Of a DNA stretch of 64,000 bases, positions 48,885-62,500 are shown piece by piece. Location: the NCBI GenBank assembly GCA_935421135.1, contig OW285192.1:5623501-5687500 (forward strand). The letters run 5' to 3'. The DNA is from Bugulina stolonifera. Its lineage: Eukaryota; Bryozoa; Gymnolaemata; Cheilostomatida; Bugulidae. The translations under genes were made by a program, and so were the position numbers. The notes under the pieces are model-generated. The model saw only the letters and a program-made list of their open reading frames with translations, was not told the origin of the DNA and ran no database searches. How positions within the stretch are numbered: position 1 is the first letter of the stretch; each line of letters begins with the position of its first letter.

Positions 48885-51800
48885 TTAGTTGCAACTGTAA
48901 CACTGCTTCATGCAGGAATCAAGGCACTGCATAGTAGAGCCAGTGTTTCCTCCTGTTGGAGGAGGAAAGGGGTTTCTGGTAGCGGCTGGTCTACCCCTGG
49001 GTGGTCTAGTTGGCCTCTCTGTTGTCTGAGCTGGCGGTGGCTGGGTCACTCTTTTACCCCCGATTGAAGGGGGTGGTCCTGCTAGAGACTTCCCATGGAG
49101 GAGCTCTGTGAAAATAATAGAGTTTTATTTTGGATTCACATTGACACTATTAATATTGATAGGGTTCAATTATTACACAATGTAGGTTTAGTACATAATA
49201 ATGTGTACTTTTGTATTGTATTACTGCAATCATGTACTGTGACATTCTAATCGGGGCAAATAATGGCACCTAAGTGTGTGTGGTGCATGTATGTAGTTAT
49301 GACCAAGATTATATCATGGTATAGTATACAATTATGAATACCCTCACACACTGCATTTGTGAGAGCAGAATACACTGTGTGTGTATCTGTTGCACATTCT
49401 GGGTTGCTATGACTGTGGCATTTCTGCCATAATTGGGAGTTGTCCTCTCTGAGTATTATATATGAAAGAGAGCATAACTTCAAACTAATTGCTATTTATC
49501 AGCATCCAATGTAACAGAAAGAGCAGCTCTGTGCTACAATTGTATTATGAAATGAAATACACTACATGTATGCATTATTGTAGCATGGGAAATTGTAGGA
49601 AGAAAAAGCCACAATTTTTATACCATTTCATCTTATTTACTAAAACAAAAGTGATTCAAATTCAAGTTATGCTTGAGCACTAGTAATTTACTAACCTGGC
49701 TCTCTGGCTGGAAGATTTTTACTGGACAACCGTCTGTTTCTCTCAGATTTGCTGCTGACTATATCTGCTTCCCAGCAGCTAGTATAGTCATCATTGCCGT
49801 GATTGAAGCTCCACTCCCACATGAATGTATAACGCCCTGAATATACACATATTGGTATTGTTTTGTCGTATCAGTATTTACAGCATTATTTTACAATACC
49901 AAAACAACGGTGACCTATGATTGTTATGATAAAACAATAATGCGCATAATACGTTGCCAGTATACCCCATGTAATGTACATGTGCTTCATACTCTTGCTA
50001 CATTATAATATTGTTCATATTTTATTAATTAATTATAAGGTATAGTATAATAGGTGGGTATAAGGTATAGTATAGTATTAAGGTACAGTGTTTGTATAGT
50101 ATAAGGTATGTACAAGGTAAGCCTACATAATTTGTACATGTACAATGTATCTTGACTGTAAATTGAGCAATACATGTACCAGATACTCAATAACTAAGTT
50201 GTGTTTGATACCATTACAAATAATGGTAGTGCAGTACAGTATTTACTGTTGCATTTAGATGTTGATATTGTATATTGGGCACATCAGGGATATATCAGGT
50301 AGTATGGGTGTTCGAAATATTTCTCGAGTATTGGTCTCCGAGCCTGCTGTGTGTTATACTGTTACACGTAAAAAGGTTACAACATTGAATGTACAACTTA
50401 AAGGGCTACAGAAATGATAATATTTTGTTTGGTATATCTAAACTTTAAGCCCTGAGGCTGCTATATTCACTTTATTAAAACTCTGAAAATAATTTGGGCT
50501 GGGATAAGCCAGCATATAAAATTATCGTGAAAAGTGGGTTCTGGAAAAGGAAGTCCCAAGTTACAGGGGTGTTGTCCACATCCTGTATGACGTGTGAAGG
50601 CCCATAGCTTGGCTCTCTAATTATAGCCCTGTGTAGGGGAGTTACCAGGTGCCCCATACTTACACTACAATCTTACAGCTATGAGCTTTCTGTAATTATT
50701 TGGCTTATGTAATCCTATGGTTTTCTCAATAATATGACCAGCCATTGAATGATACAGTATAATCAGGGACTATTACAGCAAGCAAAGGAAGCTGTGAGTG
50801 AGGATATTGAGACAAAAATCCTATAGTTCCTCACGAAAGCTTGTTGAGGGCCCATGACTATGTTGTAGTAATATAATACAAGCAGATAGTGTTAGTGTAA
50901 TACATGTATACATGCAAAATAATTTTGATATTTAAATTACAAGTGGCAATATAATATGCATGTAATAATTGTTATATAGACCTACATGAACATCCAGACC
51001 TGTTTGAGATTATAAATATGTTCAACCATGTTACTTATTAATACAAATCATGTACATGTAGATACAGATATACAGTAGTGCTTGCATGAAAATATAGAGT
51101 AGATACTATATACATTTTGTAGTATATACTAGATAGACTATAATATGTTATATTACATTGAATTATAAACACAGCATATACATTGTAGATATAGTATAAC
51201 TACATGTATATAATAACATTATACTGCGTTATGGTCTAATCAGCATGTACATGTACATGTATTACAACGTGCATGCATTGTATTACTGTACATTAAAATG
51301 TACTGCACTCTAATACAAATAAATATTTCAATGGAGAGATAGGAAGTAATGCAACAGTTATTCAAGCCAACTGAGAGTGGTGTAAGTGTGGCATACATCA
51401 TTTGGGGCCACATGCTGTAGTAAGCAAATGCACATAAAACAAGAAAACATGGCAGAACTGAGGTACTCTGTTGTAACAAGCAAAATTTTACCAAATACAC
51501 AGTGATTAACTAGATCCAAGTTTCTGTTTGAAGCCTAGACTTGGAATAGCAGATTACATGGAGGCATTGGGTACTGCTGGCATTAATTCCCACCCATTAC
51601 CTATGCTGGAATTTCAGCTAAATTAACCACACTAATTTAATTGGCTAGGCTTTGTTATGTAACAACTTCCATTTTGTTTCCACAGTTACAGAGTAAACAA
51701 AGTTTACATCCTTTGTAATTCAACATGGCAGAATGAGGGCTTGCAGTGTTTTCCATTTGCAGAAAACAGACAAACTGATTATGTTATATGAATTTTTGTT

Positions 51801-54351
51801 GCATATATTGAAAAATAATAACCTATATAGCATAATTGCTACATGAAAAGGCATGATTTCAGTAGTACTTTAAGAGTTGTCTACATAACTATTTAAGGAG
51901 AAGACAACTCTCACTGACCTTCGGGTAAATCTGGAATGTAGAAAGCAGCAGTAGCAAGAGCTTTATCCATGTTCTCACAGAACTTGGGGGCATTCTGGTA
52001 GCCCGGCTTTGGGTAGGTAGTTATTTCAGCCTGACTTCTTGAATGGCCAAATGGCGAGATTCCTAGATCGGCCACCTAATAAAGGAGTATCCAAAATTTC
52101 CACAGGCTACATGATAGGACGCAAAATTACCAGGGCTAACAGAAAATGAGCACTTCGTTTATTTACCTATAAACTGACTAACAAAGTAATATGCAATGAG
52201 TCTTTCTTTTCTTTGCTAAAGAAATTCAAAACTTTTCTTTAATTTAATATTATTTGATGTGGGTTTCAGTAGTATCAAAAGGAGAAGAATTTTTCATGAT
52301 GTACCACAACACAGATGTCAGTGGTGCGGTTCTATTAGATTTCACAGAGAAACCTCTGGAGTTATTAGTGAGACTCCAGTCCTGACTAATGCACTAGTCA
52401 ACTGACCACCAATACATTATAGCAGCTAATAAATCAACCGTAATATAAATATACAATGTAGATGCTCTAGTTCTAAATGCATGAACTTACCTGTTTGGCT
52501 CTGAACTGAGACAAAGTAGGATCTTTACTAGGGTTCACTGAGCTTATATAAACAAAGTTTCCAGAGTCAGGGATGTACTTGTTTGTGCAGGTCTCGGCCA
52601 CATGGTTCTGTAACCAGTCACAGTACAGTTATAACACTTTTAATATTACACGATTCTTTAGTTAGCGGCTAAGGACCTGGTTCTACAGCAATTGATGAGC
52701 GAAGGGAGAAAGTCAAGTTAACACTAGTAAATATTATACTAGCATCTATTAGCATTGAGAAGCTCGCAGCAGGACATGCAATATTGTGAAATTAGATGTT
52801 TGTTCGCCTTTGTGACAAATAATTGTTTAGGTAACATACTTTGGTTGGGTGAGCAATGACAACTTTTTGTCCAGTGTAGTAGACAGCCATGGGATAGGCA
52901 GAAGTGTACGCTCCATTATCATCTCTGTTGGTCTTGCATGGTTTGTTCTCCTTTGCACCGTTGTAGTCATATCCAGTGTCCACACCAAAGTCTGCCGAAT
53001 AAAAACACAATAATAATAATGTATAATAGTATGTTATATTTTGGTTAGGTATTCTTGCAAATTATGATCCTATATTTTTTTATTATACACACAGTAACTC
53101 TAGACAGTTAGACCTATCCCTACCACTAATTCTTTTGCACAGAAAGATAATTGCAACATATTTTATGTAAGATGTAAGGGGATTGCAACAGCACAGCTCT
53201 ATATACAGCCGTAGTAGAGTAGTGCTTTCCTCATGTTTATTGCTATTAGCATTGAATCTCTAATATTTTGGAAACTGAGTCCAGACTATAACTTTGCAGC
53301 CTTGACCATACATGCACATCAATATGGCAGTGTTATTTATATAAATGCAGATGACTATTTAGATATATTTGAATGATACAGTCATTATATTATGTACATC
53401 TACATGTGCCTGTGTATGTGTATAATTGCATTCTAATTTGTAATTGAAATATTACAAAATTTATACAAAATTATTCATCGAAGCGTCAGGTATAATCTTT
53501 CAGTTGTAATCCTACCGGTGTATTGTGTATTGTTTGAATACTCACAACACTCTAATATTATAATTGAAATTTGCACACACATGTTGGTCTGTGGTTCTAT
53601 GGTGATCATTTAGTCATTTATTTTGTTTGTTACATTATAAATGAATTTCTTCTAGAGCTAGCAGGACTAGTATACATAAACTTACTGTCTTTAGGAGTAA
53701 ACTTGTGTCCGTGTCTCGCATAAGCTCTGCAAAGGGAGGAGCTCCAGTAGTCCCCTAAATATGAGAAATTATGTTATCAATCTAAGCAATTTTTTGTTGA
53801 GCATTAGAAATGAAAACCACGACTGTACTAAATACAAAATATATATTATTTTTGGTACACCGAACATAATTGGTGGGTTTCATGCATACAGTTATACATA
53901 ATCACAACGCATAACTACATGTCATGTATGTGCATAGTATGTAATGTACATAATATATAGCATTTATGTTATAAATCAGCAAGTCCACATGTACGTAATA
54001 CTTTTTCCTGCATCATACATTATGCATAACAAATAACAAGTAACAGATAATACATAATAAATACATAAATAAATACATAAATAGATACATAAATAAATGC
54101 ATAAATAAATACATAAATAAATAATACATACAATATACATGATACATAATACATGAACATAGCACATTTTATATGTAAAATATACTATTATGTAATAGTA
54201 ACACATATACATAGCGCATTATCATACATTAGCATAACAACACTTTTGCCTTACCATTCTCCTGAAGGTAATCAGTGCAGGCAATCCAGGAATGCGACTG
54301 AGCTGTTCCTAGGCACAGTATAAATATAGAGGTGACGGCAGCAACCTTCAT
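48885..54351 (-). CDS. Secreted LPMO-like copper-enzyme candidate, paralogue A, seven exons
   Basis: Exons 54351-54255, 53754-53686, 52991-52840, 52607-52491, 52075-51919, 49836-49696 and 49105-48885 encode 317 residues. A signal peptide (to about SAQS19) leaves His20 as the likely mature N terminus (HSWIACTDYL). Core features are C25, C41, C74, C113, C178 and C218 (three possible disulfides), the HPTKNHVAETC block with His103 and His108, and an aromatic end block YTFMWEWSFN…YTSCWEADI. An N-terminal His plus an internal His and a C-terminal G-x-Y-x-x-x-W / Y-x-x-C block is the pattern of lytic polysaccharide monooxygenases, which use a copper histidine brace to cleave chitin or cellulose. This match is by pattern only. 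The C terminus is a Pro/Arg/Thr linker and a C-x3-C-x3-C-x2-C tail ending YSCN. Family unassigned; function inferred. Confidence 0.75.
51873..51911. repeat. AGTTGTC-family hairpin next to an exon-5 splice donor
   Basis: AGAGTTGTCT (51873-51882) and AGACAACTCT (51902-51911) form a perfect 10-bp stem in the intron just after exon 5 of paralogue A, eight bases from the donor. Confidence 0.8.
54050..54130. repeat. ATAC/ATAA microsatellite
   Basis: Runs of ATAAATACATAAATA-type units (8- and 12-bp periods) in intron 1 of paralogue A. They generate a spurious minus-strand open frame of LCIYLCIY repeats. Confidence 0.9.
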
Positions 54352-56111
54352 CTTGAGGAAAGTGTGTAGAGAATGATGCCTGCTGCCTAAACCTGGCTGT
54401 CTTATATAGCAATAACTTATGTGATGTTTACTGAATTAGCAGCAGGCAAACAACTTACTTATGTCATCATGTAGCATGAAATTACGCATATCTTAGCCAT
54501 GTGGGTGTAGATATATTAAATTAAAGCATTACATTAAATTGAGTTAATCCAACTGTTTTTAATAAAGATAAAGGTGTGATAACACTTATATGTAAACATG
54601 CATTACGTCATTACATTACTCATTTTTCATTTATTGAATAAAATATTCAATAAAAGCTAAAAGCTGTTTGGGCACAACAAACATTACATTATGAGATAGG
54701 TAAGTTGACTTTCCCCGGCAAGTTTTGTTATGGTATACTTTATGGTAACAAAATCTAGGAACATTATATACATGTATGTATCAAGTCAAGGTCAACATGA
54801 CTACAACAATGCTAATATTTTCCATTATTCAATTATTGAAATAAATTTGAACTGGCAAATGCATGTTCTTCATTATTGAACTGTAACTGTGTAGCAGACA
54901 TGTATTTTAATTTTCCTGTTTTTTATTTCATTACAATGTGACATTCTTGATATAATTATGCACAGAATTATGTACAATGGTACATCTGGGGTGGCCATTG
55001 GAACATAATGGCGAACTATTTGAACTCTGATGCCCTGTTTACCAGTGAGTCATATCAATGAGTCACATTCATAGCCTTACACACTCATTTTTTATCTAAC
55101 CTACCAGCTATCTAAGAATCACTATCTGGTATTTAGGAAAAAAGCAACTTTTAGGTTAATTATTTAAATTTTGGTCAGCGTGCCAAGACTCACACAGTCA
55201 AGTTAAATAAAATTCTTAACTTTGGGGTATTTTAGTTTACTAATATTAACAGGTAAATATCATTGCCTCACATACATGTACATGTATATGCAATTGTTAA
55301 ATGAACACTCTTTGGGCTTATCACAGATGCTACCTGGTTCATTATTAGTCTATTCTAGATAAAATTATATACATGTACATGTAGTGTCAATTAATAATTT
55401 TAGCTTAACTAAAACTTGATGAATATGAATCGGAATATTATGTTTTTTGTATAGTATCGCTGACGGACATTGTTGATGAACATCATTACTTTTTAAATTA
55501 AATGACTGCGTGATTATGCCAACTTAATTCTAGGAACAGTTATAGAGCAATTTGAATGTTACATTAGTTTGTATATTAACCTCATGTGGCAATATCCAAG
55601 TTACATGTACATGTAATAGTGGGTATATGAAGAGCAATATTGACCATTGTCTAGAGTTGTCCACTCATTATATATATTAGAAGGAAAGGACAAACAACTC
55701 CATATTGGTATAATCCAAAATCAATGAACACCTGTATCAGTATCAGGCTATCCAAAGTGCTAATAAATTATTCAATAATAATATGATCCTGAATCAATTG
55801 TTTCCAGGCTCTATAATTGTAATTGTAGCTTACGTGCATTTACATGACAGAAACGTGAAGACATAAAAATTCTTCCAGTAAATAGAAGATGCTATTCATA
55901 ATACAGGACAGGCAATATTATGCCCTTTTGATCATTTTAAATGGTGCTGTGGACTATTTAATTCTAGTGTTGATGAGAAATACTAATTGTGCAAGACATG
56001 TGTTCCACTAGAAAATTTTATTGTCAATACTGCATAGGGCAAGGTATGTTACATGTACATGTAGCATCATGTTGTAGTGTAGGGGTGTTAACATTCTTGT
56101 AAGGTATTTAA
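54352..56111. other. Intergenic between the tandem paralogues
   Basis: No gene. An AGTTGTC-family hairpin lies at 55652-55701. A minus-strand AATAAA (TTTATT at 56017-56022) lies about 95 bp past the stop of paralogue B. Confidence 0.45.
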
Positions 56112-59100
56112 TTAATTGCAGCCGAAACATTGTTGAAGGCAGGCATCGAGGCATTGCATGTTAGTGGATGGTGCAGTTGTCGATCCAGCCGTGGGTCCAG
56201 CTGTGGGTCCGGCCGTGGGCCCGGCCGTGGGTCCAGCTGTGGGTCCAGCGGTCACTGGTGCAGAAGAAGTGGGTGCTGGTGTAACTGGGGCTAAGGTCGA
56301 CCCACCTGGTGCTGGGCCAGCTAGAGATTGGCCATGGAAGAGAACTGCAATCAGAAGTAGCACAACATATCGGTGTAGTAGCGACATACTGTACAATGTA
56401 GGTGTAAATAATATGTGTATGCGTCAATGCAAGTTTACATCACAACGAGGAAACATTACCACCAATGGCTACTATATTGTTGTTTGCATTTTAGAGTTAC
56501 TCAGCAGGGCTAGGCATTTAGTAATACACAATAGTACTGTATCTACACCAAAGCCCACAGTATTACATAGTATTGCATGTACATGTATTTGTTTATGATT
56601 TACTTACTCGTATTAGAAGTAGGAAGATTTCTACTGTTCAGTACACTGTCACGTTCAGCTTTAGTAGCCTTTACGTCAGCCTCCCAGCAACTGCTGTAAG
56701 TGTCTGTCGGATTGTTGCTGTTGAAACTCCATCTCCACATAAAACTGTATCTACCTGAAAAATTGATGAAGCAGATTGCAGCCAGCTCAATTCTACCTCA
56801 TCAGCCAAGTTAGAAGGTACATGTAAATTGGCCGCTAAGCAGAAAGTAAACAAGTTACAATCATGCACATGTATATGGTAGTAAGGCTACATTCACCTGG
56901 GAAGAATGGGGATAAATTTATAATTTTGTGGTACAGAGGCTATATTTACCTGGTGTGAGGAGGGGTATATAGAAGGCATAAGTGGCTAAGGCTTTGTCCA
57001 TATTCTCACAAAATTTGGGAGCGTTTTGATATCCAGGCTTGGGGTATACGGCCACGTCAGCCAATGTAAAATCCTGTCCAAAGGGAGAGATGCCCAGATC
57101 TCTAACCTGTACAGATAACAATGTTCTAAATTACTGTGTATCACTATAACTAAACGTATATCCATATTGTACACACGGTTATGCTGGTGTTACAACTAGT
57201 GGTTTAGCACAGGTTGATGGTGTACTTGACATATTATTATAGCAGTCATGTGTAATATAATATTCTGTGATTATATTTCTACAATTTACTATCACATTAC
57301 TGCTCAGGACTGAGCAACATTTTAAAGGTTTACCTATACAGTAGATGAATGAATAGTACAGCATAGCATTTCTTTGTGGCTCATGTTGTCCAAAGTAAAC
57401 TAACCTTGTTACGTGTGCGTGTATGTGTGTTTAAACATTGCCAAAAAGAGGATAAATCTACATGTAAGCGTTCACTTTGGGCTTGAACTGAGCTCACCAA
57501 TTTGACCATTAAAACTTTGGATATGCACGATTGTAGCACGGTGTGCAATAGCTTAAACTTTGAAATCTTTCCTCATATGATTTATAAATAAACTCAACTT
57601 CATGGAGGTCTAATCATTCAGGAAACATACTTACCAAGTTAGCTTGAAACTCGGAATATGTCGTGTCTCCCACTGGATTCACTTGACTCCTGAAAATGAA
57701 GTTACCACTATCTGGGATCCACTTGTTTGTACAGCTTTCAGCCACATGATTCTAGAATATGCAAAACTCTATTTTGAATATTCATGTTAGCTAGTCCTAT
57801 GTTTATCTGTTATATGAGAAGTCGATGCACAGTTTAAAATATACTTTCTGTCGTGATCTTGGAAAACAACATAGTCTTTGTTGGTGAACGATAATTTGAA
57901 ACCATTTAGTGCCATGGCTAACTTAACTAAATTTATTTAAGATTTTATATGACAGAATCTCTGCTATTGGACGAAAGTCTTGGTGTTCATAAAACAATAG
58001 TGCTTGGTACTCATGGCATTAAGTGCATGCATGTTTGATACAAGTAGGCTTTTCAGAAGACTAAATGATAGCCTGAGGTCTTAGCTATGTACCTCTACTA
58101 TGCAGGCATATCTGCACATGTATGTTAGTATAGTTTTATAGAAACTATTATTGGTGATCAACTAGAATCATCATTATTTGTTAGATCAACATTTGCGTTG
58201 GAAGTAATTTGAAGTCATCTGCTCTATGACTATAGCCTGTTAAGTAAACAGGCAGACTTACAGATTAGTCAGTAAATAGCAGATGCTATTGAACTATAAA
58301 ATGAGTTAAAACTTCATGGATTTACATGTACTAATGGAGTCCGATTGGATTTTAAACTTTTAGCTTTAATTAGTTACCAGTTAGACTAAATTCACAGTTT
58401 ATACTTAGCTCTAACTGTTAGAAACTATTTACCTTAGCGGGATGAGCGATGACAACTTTCTGTCCCGCATAGTAAACTGCCATGGGGTAGTCTGAGGTGT
58501 ATGCGTTATTATCGTCTCTGGATGTAATACACGGGGTATTCTCAGTTATACTATTGAAATTATAACCGCGATCTACCCCAAAACCTATAAAAGGCATAAA
58601 AACCATGTAAACAATATATTGTGTGTATGTGTCAGTGAAGTATTTATTATGTTTGTATAGCAGAAGCTGCTCTGTGAAAATTTCCCATACGCTATGCGCT
58701 GTGTATTAGCATATTTAAGGGTCAAAAAATAAATGCTAAGATGATGCAGTCATGAGATGCAACTGAGCATCATATTATTGATTAGTCAAAAGCTAATTAG
58801 GTCAGACTTACCATCTTTCCTAGTGTATTGATAACCATGGCGGGCATACGCTCGGCATAAGGAAGAGTTCCAATAGTTACCTGCAAGCACATGTTAATGG
58901 TTGACAGGTAATATGATTGGTATAAATAACAACAACCTGTAGCACTTCCCTCTACACGCGTTATTTGCTCTACTTGTTTCTAAACGTCTACACATTTTAT
59001 ACCTAATAATAATTTTACCTTTACATGCATGTAATTTCATTTTAAATGCTGATAAATGAATAGGAAAGTTTATAAATAGTTTAGTTCTCATATAATTTAT

Positions 59101-59527
59101 ACAACCACAAAAATATCAACGGCAGTATTACAGTATTACATGTATTACAGTATTACACGTGTTACAGTATTACAGTATTACACTATTACAGTATTATAGT
59201 AATTCAGTATTGCTAGTATTGCAGTATAACAGAAAGTAACACAATACCTTTCTGTTTTAAAATTGACACTTTACATGACTTGTATTAATTATAAAGACCT
59301 AAACTATCTAATTGTAAGTAAAAAAATTAGAAATTGGTATAGAGAAGGGATTAATAGTATTAAGAATAATTTATGAATAGATTAGATTACAGTAATTATA
59401 CGCAGATCTATGTATATGTGCAGCTCTTACCATTTTCATGGAGGTAGTCGGTGCAGGCAATCCACGAGTGAGACAAAGCTCCCCCTATGAACAGCAGATG
59501 CAGTACGAAAGTCACTTGTAGTGCCAT
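56112..59527 (-). CDS. Secreted LPMO-like copper-enzyme candidate, paralogue B, seven exons
   Basis: Exons 59527-59431, 58880-58812, 58584-58433, 57751-57635, 57106-56950, 56754-56608 and 56344-56112 encode 323 residues. Exons 1-5 have exactly the lengths and phases of paralogue A (97, 69, 152, 117 and 157 bp), proving tandem duplication. The signal peptide ends GALS19, then HSWIACTDYLHEN. His103 and His108 (HPAKNHVAESC) and the six core cysteines are kept; the His210 of paralogue A is Ser here. Exon 7 begins LFHGQSLAGP (paralogue A: LLHGKSLAGP), then a linker of repeated AGPT units, then the conserved MQCLDACLQQCFGCN tail. Probably extracellular. The polysaccharide-oxidation role is inferred from the histidine and aromatic pattern only. 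Confidence 0.75.
56190..56252. repeat. Coding 12-bp tandem repeat in exon 7 of paralogue B
   Basis: About five copies of GTGGGTCCAGCT/GTGGGTCCGGCC on the plus strand encode repeated Ala-Gly-Pro-Thr on the minus strand. Copies differ at synonymous sites, so the peptide repeat is preserved. The plus-strand frame of VGPA repeats is a shadow. Confidence 0.9.
59120..59235. repeat. ATTACAGT microsatellite
   Basis: Repeats of TACAGTATTACAGTATT with 8- to 10-bp period, in intron 1 of paralogue B. Confidence 0.85.
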
Positions 59528-62500
59528 TTTCAACCTTGACAGTGATGCTATAAATTGCTTGAACCAAGATGCCCCTCAGACTGCACTCAGTGTGTGACAT
59601 GCATCAGGAGCCAGTCATTTATATAGGTAGCTTGTTTGTGATGATGCAATAGAAATCCTCTTAACCAGATCCTATTACAGAGTTCTTCATCAAAAGGTAA
59701 CTTGAAGTCTCAATGAGTTCTACGTCACTACTACGTCACTGCTGCTAGCATGGCTGTTGATAACTTTATACATGTTCCTGCTTTGTTCTATCCAGTGACG
59801 TGGATACCCAATTATATGCTCCGTTGCACACTCACTTCACTTGTTATTGTCTGTAGTTTGTGATTTACCCCTCGTGTTAACAATACGCGTAATTTGGTGA
59901 ATGGTGCAATATTTGATATGTCTTTAGACATAAAGTGAAGCTTTCTCTTTGTAGATATGCTAAATAATTCTAATAAAATTAGTCAACTCAGTAAGCTCAA
60001 ACACTGCACTTGCCACAGAGTCTGACTGGATATTAGAGAGCTGAGAAATGTATAACTATTAGACTGTTTAGTATTACACTGAGTACATACTAAGCAACTT
60101 GATTTATTACTAAAGAAATTAATAATGTTACTGTTTAGCAGTGAGTGTACTATGACGATCTTCAGTTTTAGAAATAAAGGAACACCTGAGCAGATACACT
60201 GTGATAGGTTCTTCACTGGAGTTATAGGTGAAGGATTTCTAACTGTATTCCCCTTTTACTGGCACTGGTGGTAGTAGCGTATAGCACCATTATCATTTAT
60301 ATGTATTTTCAATTTCATTGTATCATTGAGTTGTGCTTATCAAGATAAGATATGCATTTCAATGACTAGACATACATGTACATTGTACATGTACATACAG
60401 TAGATAAAGGATGCCCAAATGTGTCCCTAAAAGCTAAAAGACACAGTGTCCCTTTACATGGATTTTGGTGTCCCTTCATCACTTCTCAAATTTTTACATG
60501 CAAAAATATCTTTTTGTGGCTGAGCAGTGAAAGCAGTTACACTGCTCAAGTTACAGTAAAAAATACATCGCAATGGTGAAAAATTCCCACATTCAGAAAT
60601 CCCAAAAAATATTTGCTCTAGCTGACATAAGCAGGTTTCTGTAAATGATTTAAAACCTGCAGAAAATTGATGGCCTGATTGACCTAGTCACAGTGCCAAG
60701 AGCTGAAGACAGAGTAAAGTGGAAAGTGCAGCTACTCCATCTTATCTAAAATTGCTGTCAAAATGATGACGACACTCATTGGTAGCATATTTTTGTGTGA
60801 GAGTTTTTCCAATCGCCTGAACTATATTAAATGCAAAAATCAGACAAGACTGGCTGACCAATATACCAGGCAGCTACTAACGGAGACATAGGCTTTATGA
60901 TGATGCTAGAGAAAGGACAATTCCATGTCACCCACTAATAATTGTGTTCATAAGTGAATGGTGTAACATGAATAGAAGATTCATTACAATTTTCATATAA
61001 TTTTATGGCCAAATCAGACTAGCGAATATTTTTGCTGCATTTCCACCACTTTTTGCCAGCGTGATGACTTTTTTCCCACAGAACAACACACACACTATTG
61101 ATCTTGAGTCTATGAACGCAATTTCTAGTTTGAGCTTGTGTGCCAACGCAGGCAATTTTTTATGTCTCTTACGAGCACATCACATTCTAATAGCGATCCA
61201 ATTTTTGCAGACGAAAGTGCAGAATGGAGTCAGTAAAAACTTTGCTGGCCAATCAGAAACTAGCGTTGTTGAAAGCAAGACATAAATTATTAAACATGCT
61301 TGATATCTAGCAACCATGGCATTTTTGTTCAATTTTGTGATGGCTCGTCGCTCCACCATCATTTCATGAAATTCGCTAGTCTGTTTCTACCTTTATTTCG
61401 TTTCCGTGTACTCCAAAAGTAGATGACTATCATTGGTGTTATACTTTGGTTGAAACAAAATCAAAATACTCGTGTTATAACTATAAAATAACTCGTAATT
61501 GCATCATTATCAAATTGCCCATTTAATAGTTGCAATAAATGCAGCAGCAAAATAAGTGTCCCATGCTCCCGTGCACATTTAGAATTTGTCCCTTTCCACC
61601 GAAAAGTTTGGGTATCCCTACTGAGTAGATGCATATGATATATGCTATGCGTGTACAATGTACATGTACATTGTATGTGTACATGTATCTAACTACATGT
61701 ATATACCATGTACATGTAAACGTACATTTGCATACGTACACACATACATGTACACCTTGTAGGCCCACATAGTAATTATAATGACCTCATACACATGTCA
61801 AAATATACATTATGATGAATAATGTGTATTACATGTAGATGTAGATAATATATTGTAGGTGTGTCACAATTATTAGCAATTATTATTTAAGCCACTACTT
61901 TTGAGGTCTAATGAGTAAGTATAAGGATAATTATATAACTTTAAGGAAACATTAAATTAAGTGTTGTTTACATGAGGGTATTAGTGTTCAAATAAATCCA
62001 GCATAGAGATTAGGATAATCCATCCCTACCTAACTTTAATCTACATGTACACTGTACACTGTAGATGCTGCTGTGTTTGAGTCATGGATGGCAAAGCAAG
62101 TAAATCATGGATAAGCAGCATAAAGGGTTAAACGTTTGCTAAGTGTTTCCTGTTATCGTATGGCTAAAGATATTAATTAGTTTCTCATACAGGAAGTTTC
62201 AATGTTTGTGGTTTTTCATATATCTTATGACACTTTATAGAACACATACGGTATATTGGGATAACCATAGCTAATCTGTAGGTTTTACCATGTATATAAT
62301 TCCAAGTCGGACATACGTCAGTTGTAAAACCACAAAAAAGACGAGAAACTTACATGCATTACAGGAAGCTAGTCTTAATTTCTGAGATAGGGATTAATTT
62401 GTTTGAAAATACTTTATTGCCCCTCTACATGTATAGACATTAGTAATAATAACAATTGCTGGGTGAGGGTTACAGGGTAAAGACCCCAACTGCCTCTCTG

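Noticed and set aside
53976..54212. Minus-strand LCIYLCIY repeat peptide
   Set aside because: Product of an ATAAATAC microsatellite in an intron.
56158..56598. Plus-strand 146-codon frame with VGPA repeats
   Set aside because: It is antisense to exon 7 of paralogue B, whose splice phase and conserved tail are clear.
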